A stretch of DNA of 64,000 nt from Leishmania mexicana MHOM/GT/2001/U1103. Its lineage: Eukaryota; Euglenozoa; Kinetoplastea; Trypanosomatida; Trypanosomatidae. The first letter of the stretch is position 1. Each line of letters opens with the position of its first letter. The translations under genes were made by a program, and so were the position numbers. Where the stretch lies: assembly GCF_000234665.1 (NCBI RefSeq), contig NC_018328.1, positions 692,179-756,178 of the forward strand, read 5' to 3'. Below the pieces are notes generated by a model. That model was not told the DNA's origin and ran no database searches. It saw nothing but the letters and a program-made list of their open reading frames with translations. This document shows, in pieces, positions 48,056 to 58,800 of the stretch.

Positions 48056-49114
48056 TTATCGCGCTACGGACTTAGACATCTGTATGAACACAAGGCGGCC
48101 GGCTAGTTCGGGCAGCGTCAAGTTCTCCGACACCGCCTTGGAAGACCGCGGCGGCCGCGGCGCTGTCATGGCACCACCATAGCGGTTAAGGTGCAGCTGA
48201 ACGCTGTGCTTGGTGGAGATGGTGCTCAGGTGCATGTTGCCAGTGGCGGCGATGGGTTCGTTCGAGGAGCCGTGGCTGAAGATGGACACCGCCTCGTCAT
48301 CTACGGAGTCTGGGCCCATGCGATGCCACTGCTCCGCGTCCCCCACACTGCTCCTTCCCTTCTCGCCTGATGCGTCCGCAATGCCGACGTCAGGGCCGTC
48401 CTGCTGAGTCGCCACCGAGTGCTCTGCCGCAATGCTCTGAAGCGTTTTCTGCCGCATGTCCTGCTCACTAGCGCTTCGCGGAGGTGCGGGGTGTGCGCAA
48501 TAGTACGCCGCAGCCTCCTTCGCCATCTGCGCATCCAGTTTATGGGGGCCGTGGTGAGTGCTGTAGCTGCCCATCCACGGAGGCACCGTGCCCTCAAGTA
48601 CCGGTCTCGATGGGACGATGCGGTCGCGATCCACACCGGCGCAGTAAACGGCACCGTTGCGTCCCACCGTAGGCAGCTTGCCGTCGCGTCCGCTCTGGTG
48701 CGGCATGGCACCGCCAATCATGCCGCTGCCATACATTGCCTCCTGGTACTTGCGCGGCTCAGCGAGGCGGCAAAGGCAGGCGTGTCGCGAGCGACGCGAG
48801 GCGACCTCGGCGGCAGTGAGGGAGCGACGACGCGTCTTGGTCGCTAGGCGCCGCAGCGCTCGCTCGTCTTTGAGGCGGCGCTGCTCGAGCGCCTCGGCCT
48901 CTTCGGCGCGTACGCGCGCAACCTCGTCGGCCTGCGCCCGCTCGTACGCGCGGAAGGCTGCCTCGCGCTGGCGCTGAGCCTCCTGCTCTGCTGACCAGCT
49001 GCGTCTGTGCACGATACTCCGCACACGCGCCGCATTTTCCCGATCGATGGCGGAGGCGAAGTTGCTGTACTGGTTGGCGGTGTAGAACTCCACCCGCGGA
49101 CCACCGTACCCCAT
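48056..49114 (-). CDS. Arg/Glu/Ala-rich helical protein, hypothetical
   Basis: A 352 aa protein from the first in-frame ATG (MGYGGPRVEFYTANQYSNFA). Residues 45-125 are a long charged single helix or coiled coil (EQEAQRQREAAFRAYERAQA, RAEEAEALEQRRLKDERALR, LATKTRRRSLTAAEVASRR). Residues 130-240 contain aromatic/Gly motifs (KYQEAMYGSGMIGGAMPHQS, GTVPPWMGSYSTHHGPHKL). The rest is Ser/Ala-rich. A conserved N-terminal patch, charged helix and short Pro/Gly/Tyr motifs are common in flagellar microtubule-associated proteins, and it neighbours the SAXO-like gene, but I cannot name a family. Confidence 0.7.
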   Translation of the reverse strand: MGYGGPRVEFYTANQYSNFASAIDRENAARVRSIVHRRSWSAEQEAQRQREAAFRAYERAQADEVARVRAEEAEALEQRRLKDERALRRLATKTRRRSLTAAEVASRRSRHACLCRLAEPRKYQEAMYGSGMIGGAMPHQSGRDGKLPTVGRNGAVYCAGVDRDRIVPSRPVLEGTVPPWMGSYSTHHGPHKLDAQMAKEAAAYYCAHPAPPRSASEQDMRQKTLQSIAAEHSVATQQDGPDVGIADASGEKGRSSVGDAEQWHRMGPDSVDDEAVSIFSHGSSNEPIAATGNMHLSTISTKHSVQLHLNRYGGAMTAPRPPRSSKAVSENLTLPELAGRLVFIQMSKSVAR

Positions 49115-49478
49115 GTCGACGATGACAAGACGTGTGAGAGAGAGGAAGACGCCTCGGGTGTGCGTCTGTGGACGAGTGCAGAGAGTGGCAGAAAGGGGGA
49201 AGTGAAAAGCGGCGGCACTTCTGCACAGGACGAGAAGAGGCGAGGGGGGGGGAGGGGGTCGGTGCAGATGAGATCCATGAGCGAAGGAGAGGGAAGCAAG
49301 CAAGGGAGAGAGAGAGCGGCACCGTAGCCGCCTCCGTCTATCAGTACACGGCGGGCCATGCTACTCGCACACGTCGCCGCCTCCCCTTTAAGGCGTCCCT
49401 TACAGTTTTCAGTACCTTTGCACATATGTATGTATATAGTTGTGTGTGTGTGTGTCGGTCTACGGCGATGCTGCACGC
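49115..49478. other. Spacer
   Basis: 364 nt, no gene. The plus strand is purine-rich at 49190-49320, giving a strong pyrimidine tract upstream of the 49114 start in the sense strand. There is a short GT tract at 49440-49455. Confidence 0.5.
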
Positions 49479-51251
49479 TCACCTGGAAGGCGGAGAGGCC
49501 GCGGGCACAACATAGAACGAATCCAACGCCCGCCTTAGCTGAGGTGACGCGCGAGGTTGGCCCAGCCCAATCACCTCCGTCGCTGTCACCCCGTGGAGCC
49601 ACTTGTTCGTCGTGGTGCAGAAGTAGCCGTAGTCATCGTCGATGAAGACGCCGTCAAAGCACACCCACGTGTCCGACGCCGCCGCCGCCGTGGCAGTGCG
49701 CGCATCACCTGCCGCCGCGGCGAGCGCTTCTGGCCAACTATATGGGACGGGGTACCCCTCTTGAAGCATCGCCGCCCGTCTCTGCACAACCTGCGCGACA
49801 TCGAGGGGGCCTGCAGAAGGGGATGACGACGACGACGACTTCGTCACCCCACCGGTGCCGCCAAAAAGGTGTTTCTCGATCTTCAAGCGAATATCCCACC
49901 ACAACGGGATCACCAAGACGTAGTCCACCACCGCTGCTGCTGTTCCGGTGCTCGTCGTTGCGCTGCGCATGTCGCGCACGAGCTTCTGAAAGAGCAGCTC
50001 GCATAGATCTTCGTCGTATGGCACGTCCAGCGTGAGAAGCAGCGGCTTGCCATCAGGATTGATTACCGCGTCCCTGTAGATGCGCTGCGGATCGGCAGCG
50101 ACGGCGCTGCCTATGCTGCCAAAGTACTGATCCGTGTCGTAGAAGGCAGAGCAGAAGTAATTTGGCACCTCCGCGGCCACGGCGCCATCGCTGTCGGATG
50201 CGGGACCCTTGAACGTGCCGGGCTGCGGCATCTTCATGTATGCGTTGATGGGCGACGCACAGAGGTCCATGACGTGGTAGCCTGCCGCGTGCAGATGCTG
50301 CTTCAGTCGCGTGTCGGCGCAGAGCTGCAGGCTTCCTGTCGCGAGACCACTTTCGTAGCGGAGGATGACGGTGGCGGCACGCAGCTGGAAGCGGAGCTGA
50401 CGCGCGTCTGCAGAGAATACGCCTTTGTCGTAGCGCGCCTGCTCGGATGCCTCGGAGAAGAAGTCGTAGCACATCTGCAGTTTCTCCATTGCCGCCCATG
50501 GCAGCGATACCGGCGGGCAGTCGCGGCACCGCTCTCGACGCCAGTGACGCGGCCACTGCACCGACACCTCCGCGATGGGGCCGGCGATGCGCTGCTGCTG
50601 AGGGGTGCGCTGCGGGTCATCGGCTTCGAGGCGGCGAATACGGGGCTTCAGTGCCTGGGTCGGCGTGACACCTTGCATGTCAGCCTCGATGGCCTCGGCA
50701 GCGGCGACGCAACGCTTGGCAAGGGAGAAATTCTTCACCAGCTGCACCAGCGCGGCTACGGCAGCCGAGTCGTATGTGCCGTTGGACTTGATGGACAAGT
50801 CCCGCACCAACTGTTCATCGTAGGTGCGCAGCTCTTGCTTGCCTTTGATGGCGCTGCAACCGGTCGCCGCAGCGGAAGACGCGTGCGCACCTCCCGCGTT
50901 GGCCATGGCATGCCGCAGCTGGTCTGCCGAAGGGAAGAAGCGGATCTCGGCCTCGCGGAGGTGCGCCGCAGAGGTTGTGCCCTGACTTGGGCCGTTATGC
51001 GGTTCATCCCGGGCCGGTAGATGCACGCGCGCTACTTGGGAGAGGATCCACTTGCCGAGCGCCTCCTGGGCGTGGCGCCACAGCTTGCGTGGCTCTCTCC
51101 ACTGCACCACTCGGCTTGCGGCCACGGCCTCCAGTGCCTGCAGAAACTCGCGGCGTATCTTGGTCCACTGCTGGATGATCAGAACTTCGCGGTGAAACGC
51201 CAGGGCGGGGTGGTGAGCATCTGCCGCGTCACCGTTGCTGCTGCGCTTCAT
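49479..51251 (-). CDS. PCIF1/CAPAM-like cap-adenosine N6-methyltransferase homologue with altered catalytic tetrapeptide
   Basis: A 590 aa protein. The central and C-terminal parts match the PCIF1 family: DLCASPINAYMKMPQPGTF (residues about 330-348) and NYFCSAFYDTDQYFGSIGS correspond to the PCIF1 segment reading FASPLNCYF...YCSAFPDTDGYFGS, with a spacer between. Next comes LLLTLDVPYDEDLCELLFQK, then a strand VVDYVLVIPLWWDI and a C-terminal FDGVFIDDDYGYFCTTTNKW. In PCIF1 the catalytic NPPF sits where this protein has DVPY (residues 409-412). The family N6-methylates the first transcribed adenosine after the m7G cap. In trypanosomatids the cap-4 first nucleotide is N6,N6,2'-O-trimethyladenosine, so this is a candidate cap-4 enzyme (inference). 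No WW domain is seen in the N-terminal 200 residues. The frame opens at GTG; the ATG at 51251 (MKRSSNG) is used. Confidence 0.75.
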   Translation of the reverse strand: MKRSSNGDAADAHHPALAFHREVLIIQQWTKIRREFLQALEAVAASRVVQWREPRKLWRHAQEALGKWILSQVARVHLPARDEPHNGPSQGTTSAAHLREAEIRFFPSADQLRHAMANAGGAHASSAAATGCSAIKGKQELRTYDEQLVRDLSIKSNGTYDSAAVAALVQLVKNFSLAKRCVAAAEAIEADMQGVTPTQALKPRIRRLEADDPQRTPQQQRIAGPIAEVSVQWPRHWRRERCRDCPPVSLPWAAMEKLQMCYDFFSEASEQARYDKGVFSADARQLRFQLRAATVILRYESGLATGSLQLCADTRLKQHLHAAGYHVMDLCASPINAYMKMPQPGTFKGPASDSDGAVAAEVPNYFCSAFYDTDQYFGSIGSAVAADPQRIYRDAVINPDGKPLLLTLDVPYDEDLCELLFQKLVRDMRSATTSTGTAAAVVDYVLVIPLWWDIRLKIEKHLFGGTGGVTKSSSSSSPSAGPLDVAQVVQRRAAMLQEGYPVPYSWPEALAAAAGDARTATAAAASDTWVCFDGVFIDDDYGYFCTTTNKWLHGVTATEVIGLGQPRASPQLRRALDSFYVVPAASPPSR

Positions 51252-51303
51252 TACGAGTCGCACGAATTAAGGCGGTGGGAGAACCTCTCTCTCTGCAGAT
51301 ATA

Positions 51304-51352
<49 letters not shown>

Positions 51353-51756
51353 TTGAGGCCTCGGACGGGGCAGTTGCTCAGAGGTGGGGTGAGCAGGAGG
51401 AGCGAGAAGAGGGTCAGAGAAGGGCAGGGCGGTTCGCATGGCGGGTGCCATCACTGGCCGAGACGTCACATACCCATGTATACACATCGGGGAGATTTAG
51501 GGGGGGAGGGAGGGAAGGCGGGCGTACTTGCGCAGACCCTTCCTACCCCCACCAAAACCTCGTCGCACTACGCCTGTCGGCAGCACCTGTGGCTTGACGT
51601 GTGTCGGCGGTGTTGTGTGACACAGGGCGCGCATGGACCTGCTTTGTGCTGCCTCCCTTGTCTCCCTCTCTCGAAGTGTCGCCGTGCCTCTGCAAGTTAG
51701 CCCATCGCACAACAGGGGGACAGAGACGCCGATACGACGCCGTAAAGGCACCGCAG
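51252..51756. other. Spacer with (GT)n microsatellite
   Basis: 505 nt, no gene. The (GT)n at 51307-51349 lies only about 60 nt upstream of the methyltransferase ATG. The remainder is ordinary sequence. Confidence 0.55.
51307..51349. repeat. (GT)21 microsatellite
   Basis: An uninterrupted GT run on the plus strand (CA in the sense strand) immediately upstream of the PCIF1-like gene. It may lie in its 5' UTR. Confidence 0.95.
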
Positions 51757-54700
51757 TTAACCACGGGTAGCCTGTGCAGCGGCATGCAGGACGTCCCAGA
51801 GGTTTGTAAATATCGAGCCGACGCTGTCGGCGATTACGTTCTGCAGGTACTGCGTTGCCTGGGCGTTGGTCAGGTCAAGCCGCAGCTTTTCCTGTACCTT
51901 CAGCAGGTTCACGCGAGGGTCGCCACCCTCCGCAGTTACTTGCGGCATACCCTCAGTGTGGGCGCCGAGCAGCAGTATGTGAAGCAGCAGCGAGGCGTGC
52001 TTGCGTAGCGTGTTGTAGGCGCTGCAGCAGTACAGCTTGAACTCGGTGAAGCCGGTGCTCTGCGGCCCACCAAGCACCTCCACCATCTCACGGTTGATCT
52101 TCATGGGCGGCGGGAAGGGCTTCGGGTCGTTGCCCAGCACGTAGCCGAAGTCGATGTGCAGCAACCGGCCGTCTTGCGTGATGAGGATGTTCTCCAAGTG
52201 GCGGTCGCCGATGCCCAGGACAAAGGTGATGACGCAGTAGCCAGCGAAGCTGCGGGTGTAGCGGTCCATCGCCTGCCGCAGCAGCTCCGCCGTGCTGTTG
52301 TACACGCGCAGGTACTTCAGAACGTCGCGCTGCACGCTGAAAAACGTCGTCACCTGCGGCACAATCTCGACAAGGCCCTCGTTCGGACCGGTGGCAATCA
52401 CGCGATACGGTGTCAAGTAGAGTTGCAGGCCATCTCGCTGTAGGAGGTCGTCCATAAGCCGGATAAGCTGCACAATGAGCTGGTCCTGCCGGATGTCGTC
52501 GTTGTACTTGTACATCATGGCCAGCGGCACTGCGTCGCCTTCCCCGGGCCCGAGAAAGCCCCCTGCCTGCTCCTCTGCCGCAACGGCTGCGCTGGCACCG
52601 CCACCACTGCTGTTCACCCCTTGCAGTCCACCACTGCGCTGCTGGGACGGTGCGGGTTGCATCGCGAGCGGGGTCAACACGCAGGGAGACGGCGAAGCAC
52701 CGTAGAGCGGCTCGCCTCCTCGCCCACCGCCCCACGCGAGACCCGCTGGCCGCAGGGCCGTGAAGGTCAGCCGCATCGGTAGGTTGGCGCTCTTGAAGAT
52801 GTACAACGAGTCGGGAAGGATCCCCGTGATGGGGATGCCGGGGTGCGTCGCGAGCGTCGTCACGCCGTAGCGGTCCAGCACATCAACGGCTGAGGTGTGG
52901 CGGTTGCGGCACTGCTGCTGGGCTCCGCTCTGAAACGGAGGAGACCGGGGCGCACTTCCTTGCGACTGTGGTGACGGGGGCGGAAAACGCAAACGCCGCA
53001 CTTCGTCATCGGCAGCGCTGTCCACGTCGGTTGCCTCGACAGCGCTGCCCCCGTCGCCTCCGTTCGCGTCGGCCTCCTCGCTGCCGTCGCCGATGCGGGC
53101 AGAGCTCATCGAGTGCTCTTCCCGCACACCCGCCGAAGAGTGCGTCATCAGGCTGCTGCTGAAGCTCCCATTCACGTTTCTCCTGGATGGCGTGCCGTAG
53201 TGCACAGAGGAGAAGAGGACGCGCAGGCCGCACGCCTGCTTTGCGATCAGCTTGTTGCCCAGCGCCGTCTTCCCCAGGCGATCTAGTGAGCTCTGTTGCA
53301 GCTGGCGGCTGAGCAGCTGCAGCACCCGATGCATCGCGTGCTGCTGGCGAAGACGTGTTGCGAAGTGCGGGCACTGCTGTGTCAACCGCTCCGACAAGCG
53401 ACGCAGCAGTGGCTCGAAGAGGGTCGTGCCGCCGTGCCTGTCATCGCTCGCCTTTCCCGCAGCACTCGAGGTGCGACGCTTCTCCAGCGCCACCTCCACC
53501 GAGAGCAGGGTGTAGAGGGTGCTGCACAGCTCCCAGCACCCCACGGCGCGTTCCACCAAGAAGTTGGCCAGCTCCGCCTCCGCCGAGTCGTACCGCACTG
53601 CCTGCACAAGCTGGAAGGCGAGTTGACACAGTCGCCCATCGCCTTCTCTGCGCAGCAGGCGCACGGCGTACTGACGCACCGGCGCCACATGGTCAAAGTA
53701 GAAACTGAGGCACGCCAGCACATCCTCGAAGGCCGGCCTCGCCCACTGATGGATGAGGGCACAGGCGGCGCGCCGCTCGCTGGAGTGGGTGTTCGCCCAG
53801 TCGACGCACCGCATGAAAGGCAGGAAGTATTTGCCGTCGCGGCATATGAAGTGACGGTACTTCCACAGTAGACGCGTCTCTTCCAGCCGCCCACCGCCGA
53901 CCCCTCCGGCACCGGCACCCGTCACCACGGTACCGGTGACGTTGTCTAGTTGAATGGGCGGACGCCGCAGGAGGCTCGCGAGCTGGTGGCGCTCCTTCGG
54001 ACCGGGAGGGGCACTGCTGTCCGACAGAAAATACTGTGTCTTGGACGTGATGGCCGCCTTTGCCTCGCAGAGGTTGTGCTCCTTGAAGAAGATGTACTGA
54101 TCAGGAAACGGACGCTGAGTGAAGTCGCGGGCGTCGTCTGCAGCGTCGCCGCGCTGTAGCAGGCTTTGCATGCCGTCCGACACGCGCGCCACGCCAGGCT
54201 CGAAGAAGACGGCGGTGGTGGCCGCTGGAAGGTACAGCGTCAAAACCGCTGTTGGTGCGCCGCAGAGGTCTTTGGCCGACTGTAAGCTTCCGTCGCGGAG
54301 AGCGGCGTTGCCATGCCGTGCCTGCTCAGCCTCCAGTTGCTGTATGGACAGCGTATCCAGCCATGGGATGGGTGGCATCATGCCGCGGTGAAAGTCAGCT
54401 AGGAGCTCCGCGGCACGCGTTGAGGTGCTCCACGACTGCTCATCGCTCGGCGCGTCGCCGTGCGTGCTCAGCGCCAGCTGCCGTTGGCCAACGCACAACT
54501 CTCCTGCCACGGAGTAGACATGAAAGGCGGCCTCCGCGACGTGCGTGTCCCTGTGCCAGAGGTGCAGCTTGCAGCTTGCATCGAGCGGCACATCACACAG
54601 CTCTAGCGGAAAGACAAGCCACTCATCGGCAAACGTGTAGAACACCTCCATCTCCGCATGTGTGTCTGTGTCGCCGTCGACAGGGGATGAGGACGACAGC

Positions 54701-55026
54701 GGGGCCGCGGCAGACGCGTACACGGCTGCCGACTCAACGACAGGGCTCAGCGGCTCATCCATGTAGACGAGTTGGCCGGTTATCTGGACAGGATAGTGAG
54801 GAAGCAGGTGAGTCACCTCGCTTACCGAGCCTGTGCGAGGCAGAGACGGCGACAGCAACGAGCTCCTCAGCCGCAACGAGCACAAGCGCAGTCGATAGAG
54901 GTACTCTGCCGCTGCGTAGTCCTGCGACGTACGAAACGGCGCATCGTAGCGCACCCACTGCAGATCATCGCCTACGCGAGGCTGCCGCAGGACGCTCGCA
55001 ATCAACGTCACACTCGTCGACGTCAT
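51757..55026 (-). CDS. VPS34: Class III phosphatidylinositol 3-kinase VPS34
   Basis: A 1089 aa protein. The N-terminal C2 domain (about 40-240) includes YTFADEWLVFPLELCDVPLD and ASCKLHLWHRDTHVAEAAF. The PIK helical domain (about 370-600) includes FPDQYIFFKEHNLCEAKAAI, LLWKYRHFICRDGKYFLPFM and a heat-like HQWARPAFEDVLACLSFYF. The catalytic domain (about 750-1089) has MYKYNDDIRQDQLIVQLIRL, GIGDRHLENILI (catalytic loop) and HIDFGYVLGNDPKPFPPPMK (DFG activation loop), the latter diagnostic of class III. It makes PI3P for endosome/flagellar-pocket trafficking and autophagy. It is longer than human VPS34 (887 aa), largely from two low-complexity inserts: one before the kinase domain (about 610-740) and one inside the N-lobe (about 765-835). 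MTSTSVTL at 55026 is the first ATG. Confidence 0.97.
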   Translation of the reverse strand: MTSTSVTLIASVLRQPRVGDDLQWVRYDAPFRTSQDYAAAEYLYRLRLCSLRLRSSLLSPSLPRTGSVSEVTHLLPHYPVQITGQLVYMDEPLSPVVESAAVYASAAAPLSSSSPVDGDTDTHAEMEVFYTFADEWLVFPLELCDVPLDASCKLHLWHRDTHVAEAAFHVYSVAGELCVGQRQLALSTHGDAPSDEQSWSTSTRAAELLADFHRGMMPPIPWLDTLSIQQLEAEQARHGNAALRDGSLQSAKDLCGAPTAVLTLYLPAATTAVFFEPGVARVSDGMQSLLQRGDAADDARDFTQRPFPDQYIFFKEHNLCEAKAAITSKTQYFLSDSSAPPGPKERHQLASLLRRPPIQLDNVTGTVVTGAGAGGVGGGRLEETRLLWKYRHFICRDGKYFLPFMRCVDWANTHSSERRAACALIHQWARPAFEDVLACLSFYFDHVAPVRQYAVRLLRREGDGRLCQLAFQLVQAVRYDSAEAELANFLVERAVGCWELCSTLYTLLSVEVALEKRRTSSAAGKASDDRHGGTTLFEPLLRRLSERLTQQCPHFATRLRQQHAMHRVLQLLSRQLQQSSLDRLGKTALGNKLIAKQACGLRVLFSSVHYGTPSRRNVNGSFSSSLMTHSSAGVREEHSMSSARIGDGSEEADANGGDGGSAVEATDVDSAADDEVRRLRFPPPSPQSQGSAPRSPPFQSGAQQQCRNRHTSAVDVLDRYGVTTLATHPGIPITGILPDSLYIFKSANLPMRLTFTALRPAGLAWGGGRGGEPLYGASPSPCVLTPLAMQPAPSQQRSGGLQGVNSSGGGASAAVAAEEQAGGFLGPGEGDAVPLAMMYKYNDDIRQDQLIVQLIRLMDDLLQRDGLQLYLTPYRVIATGPNEGLVEIVPQVTTFFSVQRDVLKYLRVYNSTAELLRQAMDRYTRSFAGYCVITFVLGIGDRHLENILITQDGRLLHIDFGYVLGNDPKPFPPPMKINREMVEVLGGPQSTGFTEFKLYCCSAYNTLRKHASLLLHILLLGAHTEGMPQVTAEGGDPRVNLLKVQEKLRLDLTNAQATQYLQNVIADSVGSIFTNLWDVLHAAAQATRG

Positions 55027-55898
55027 GGGAGACGTGCCTAGAGGTGATGAACAAGAGAGGAGAGCGAGGTGAGCGGGCACGACGCAACACTGAGAACGTG
55101 TCCGCAGAAAACCGAGAGATGCCCAGGCAGGCACCTCACCGAAGAGGGAGGCGACAAGCGGGGCACACCGCCGACGGCGACGAGGGGAGCGAGAGAGGGG
55201 CGAAAGGGCGTATCGTGAGGGATGTCAAACAACATACGCGTGCGTGCGCATGTGCACAGGAGAGGGGTAGCTGCGAGGCTGTCGGGCAATCATGACGGTG
55301 CGCGCGGCGGCAACGAGGACGGGGTCGTCCAGTGCGGAGAGTGCGGACTTTCAAGAACTTAGACGTGCGTGCGACCGGGTATGCGGGGGTAGGGGCGGCG
55401 CTGGAAGACGCCACAAACCACAGACAGAGCGGGAGAGAGAGGCAGGAAGAGTTAGAGGGAGGCGGAGGGTGCATGGAAGACATGTGATATACACACACGC
55501 ACACACGCACGAAGGAGAAGGCAGCTAGCGGTGCAAACGTGTGCCGCACGATGCGGTAGAGGTCCTCCCATATCGCTCTGACACTCCGTGTACACCATGG
55601 AGACAGCGAACAGCATCAGAAGCGGACACGCCTGAGCACCTCTGTTCCTTGCTTCTTACGGAAGCAGCGGCATGGCAGTCATCTACATCCGTGTGGTTCA
55701 CGTCAGGGAGCGAGAGGTCGAATAGAGAGGGGGGGGGGTGCGCGCAGTGTGCATAAACCCATATACACTCCACAGTAGAGCCGACAATGTGCAGCACAAG
55801 CAACGAGCAGGTATCACGGGCACCAACTGTAGCCGGGCTTCACAGACGTCGTATACAACAGCACGTGAGCTCACCCCTCCTTTCCTCTCCAAGCCAAC
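55027..55898. other. 0.9-kb spacer
   Basis: 872 nt, no supportable gene. Purine-rich plus strand at 55044-55080 and 55137-55205 (pyrimidine tract upstream of VPS34 in the sense strand), a CA tract near 55490-55510 and a G run near 55729-55737. Confidence 0.5.
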
Positions 55899-58800
55899 TC
55901 AGTAGCCGGCCTCCTGCACGAGCGACTTGTACGTGGCGGCTACCGCACCCCGCTGACTCCGCGCCGGCTGCATGGCGCCGCGCTGCGCGTCTTTATTTGC
56001 CGACTCCCCCGCGCTGGCGGCTCGAGTGGCAGGGGGGTCAATCTTCAGCATGTTGTACAGCTCGTCGCGCGCAGTCCGCGTGCGCGCAGCGTCGCTGCCG
56101 TCCCACTGCACCAGCATGAGGTGCGCCATTGCGCACCTGCACCCCTCCCGTGGGAGGCCTTCTGGGGCGACCGCGCCGGAGGTTAACACCAGCAGCGACG
56201 CGTAGAGGTCTGTGGCCACCTTGGCCCGTACCTTGGGGTAGCGACTGGCAATCATCGTCAGCGCAAGCGTCCACGCACCGCGCCGCACCTCGATGTCAGG
56301 GCTTCGGCACATGTTCGTCAAGAGTGGCACCATCGCCAGCAGCACGATGATGTTCAGCGCAAAGTGCTTCAGTTCTTTGCGCAGCATCTCCAGCACTGCG
56401 CGGTGCTGCTCGACAGCAAAGACGCTCTCGTTGATGAGCAGGTCCAGGACGCGGCTGGCCGGCTTCAGCATGCGCTCTTCATGCTCGTGCGCCACAAGGA
56501 CGTCCATGAGACACGCAGACAGGCGCTGCGGCAAGGCAGCCGAGGCTTCAGCACTCGTCGCGTGGTCACCATGGAAAGCGCTGAGCAGCGCCGCCGCAGC
56601 CGGCCTGCGCACGTGCTCGGAGAGGTCACCCGCAGCCACGACGAGGCCTTCCATCGCGGCGTTGGCGAGGCTTACAGGACAGTGTATCAGCACGAACGGG
56701 CCAATGCAGCTGATCACCTGCTGCGTATTGTTCCAGGCGAGTGGTTCGCCGCGCTCGCCGCCAGTGTCCCTGTCTTCTCCGTTAGGATGGGCCACCAAGC
56801 GCCGAAGGTGTGTCCGGAACAGCGCCACCTCGGTCTTGATACTGAGCTCGTCGTTACTCAGACCCACATCCTTGTCCGCCCCGTCGGCCCAGAACGCCTT
56901 GTCACATGGCTCGTCCAGCAGCACCCGCGCCAGCACACCTCCGGCCACGGCCCGTACACGGTCGAGCTTCTCCAAGACACATCGCACCACGCCTTGCAGC
57001 ACACGCGTCTGGGTGGCCGCCGTGCAGAGCGGGACTGCCGCAGCGGCTGTGAGGCCGTACGTCAGCAGAGAGGGAAGCTCCTCAAGCACGGCCAGCCGCA
57101 CAAACGACCCGACGTCGCCGCGCTTGTCCGTCGCGTAGTCTTGCAGCGCCTGCAGCACTGTTCCTTCCATCACGGCGGTGTACCACGCCGGCGTCACAGG
57201 TGGCGCGCCGGGGTCGATGCGTACAAGCACCTGTGCGAGCGCGCGCACCGCGTTGCGGCGGACATGAGCGTCCGCCAGCTCCGGGTTCTGCAGGTCCTCG
57301 GCACTCAACAGCGAGGCACGCTGCAGCACGGGGAGAAACGCTTCGAACGCGAGAGGGGTTGATGCGCCACTGGTGGCGCCGTCCGCACTTGTCGTAGCCC
57401 CTGGTGCCCACGGTGCATTCAGCAGCGTCGCAGGCAGCCCACCTGCCGCGGCGAGGAAGCCGCGCCGACTCAGGACACGCTGCGTCGGCAAGCAGCCTTC
57501 GTACATCTCCGTCAACACCTTGCCGTGAAAGAATGGGAGAAACTTCACGAAATACGTCTGCGCCACCGCGCAGAAGGTGTCCGCAGCGGCGTGCTGCACC
57601 CAGTCCAAAATGTTGTCCCACGAGTCCTTGAGGAATGCGAAGACGACGGCGAGGGTGCGCACCTTGTCTACCCGCCCACCAACTCGGCTCACCTCCACCG
57701 TGTTTGGCAAAGGCAGGGACTGGCCAGCAATAGCTTGCAGCATGACGCAGCACGCTTGTCGGATGTGCGTGCCACCGCGTGCGCTAAAGCCACGAGACGC
57801 CTCAAGACTTGTCAGCATACCAATGAACTGCACTATGTGACGCTCGCTCCATGCAGACGGCGTGAGGTTGCGGATGAGCTCCGCGATGGCGAGGATGGCG
57901 CCATGGCGCGTCGCCACTGTCGTGTCCTCGACTCGCCTCAGCAGCTCCGGGAGCACATCCTCGAGAATTGTAGCGGCAGGCTCACGGATCGCAACGAGCC
58001 CGAGCGCGATGGCGGCCATCTGGCGCACGTTGCGGTCCCAGTGCAGCAACTTTGCACCAACGAGCACCAGCAGCATCCCATCTCGGTACGTGTCGTACTG
58101 CGCGACCACCGGTGCCACTACCGTGTACGCGTTCCGCAGCGAGGCAAGCGAAAAGAAGTCCACCGTCGTCACCAGCTCAATGCCGTGCTCAAAGTTGCCG
58201 AGACGACCGACGCACTCCTGAAAAGCGGCAGCCGCTGCGCGCCGCACGTTCACCTCACGATCGAAAAGCGCCGTCACCACAAGCGCGACGCTCAGCTCGC
58301 GCACGTGAATGACGAGGTCCTCAGCGTTGTAGGCGCGCGCCACGGACCAGCACGTGTAGCACGCGGCATCCCGCACGTGTGCTCCTACGCTGTAGGTGCC
58401 CTTGCTGAGGTCGTACACCAGGCCCTCGGAAACCAACGGCACCACCTTTTCCAGCAGCGCCGTACCCACGAGGCTGCGGCGGCACAGCTCAGCGATCGTA
58501 AGGAGGCCGCCGTGCCAGTGGGCGTCGCTGTACGCGTTCCTGAATACCCCTAGTACCTCACCCATGATCTCCTCGGCAAACATAGCGGGCAGCCGCTCGC
58601 AGACGCGGCCGATGCCCTTGGCTGCGCTCCAGCGCACTACCGTGTCCTTGTGTCCAACGGCATGGAGAAGCAGCCCAACCCCAGTCTCAAGGCTCTCCTC
58701 GTATCCGTCCAGCCCGCCGATCGTGTCTTCACCGACGTCGTCCCTGCCCGCCTCTTCCCCCTGCCGCACGCTCAGCTGCGCCGCGCCCTCGGCACCCGCA

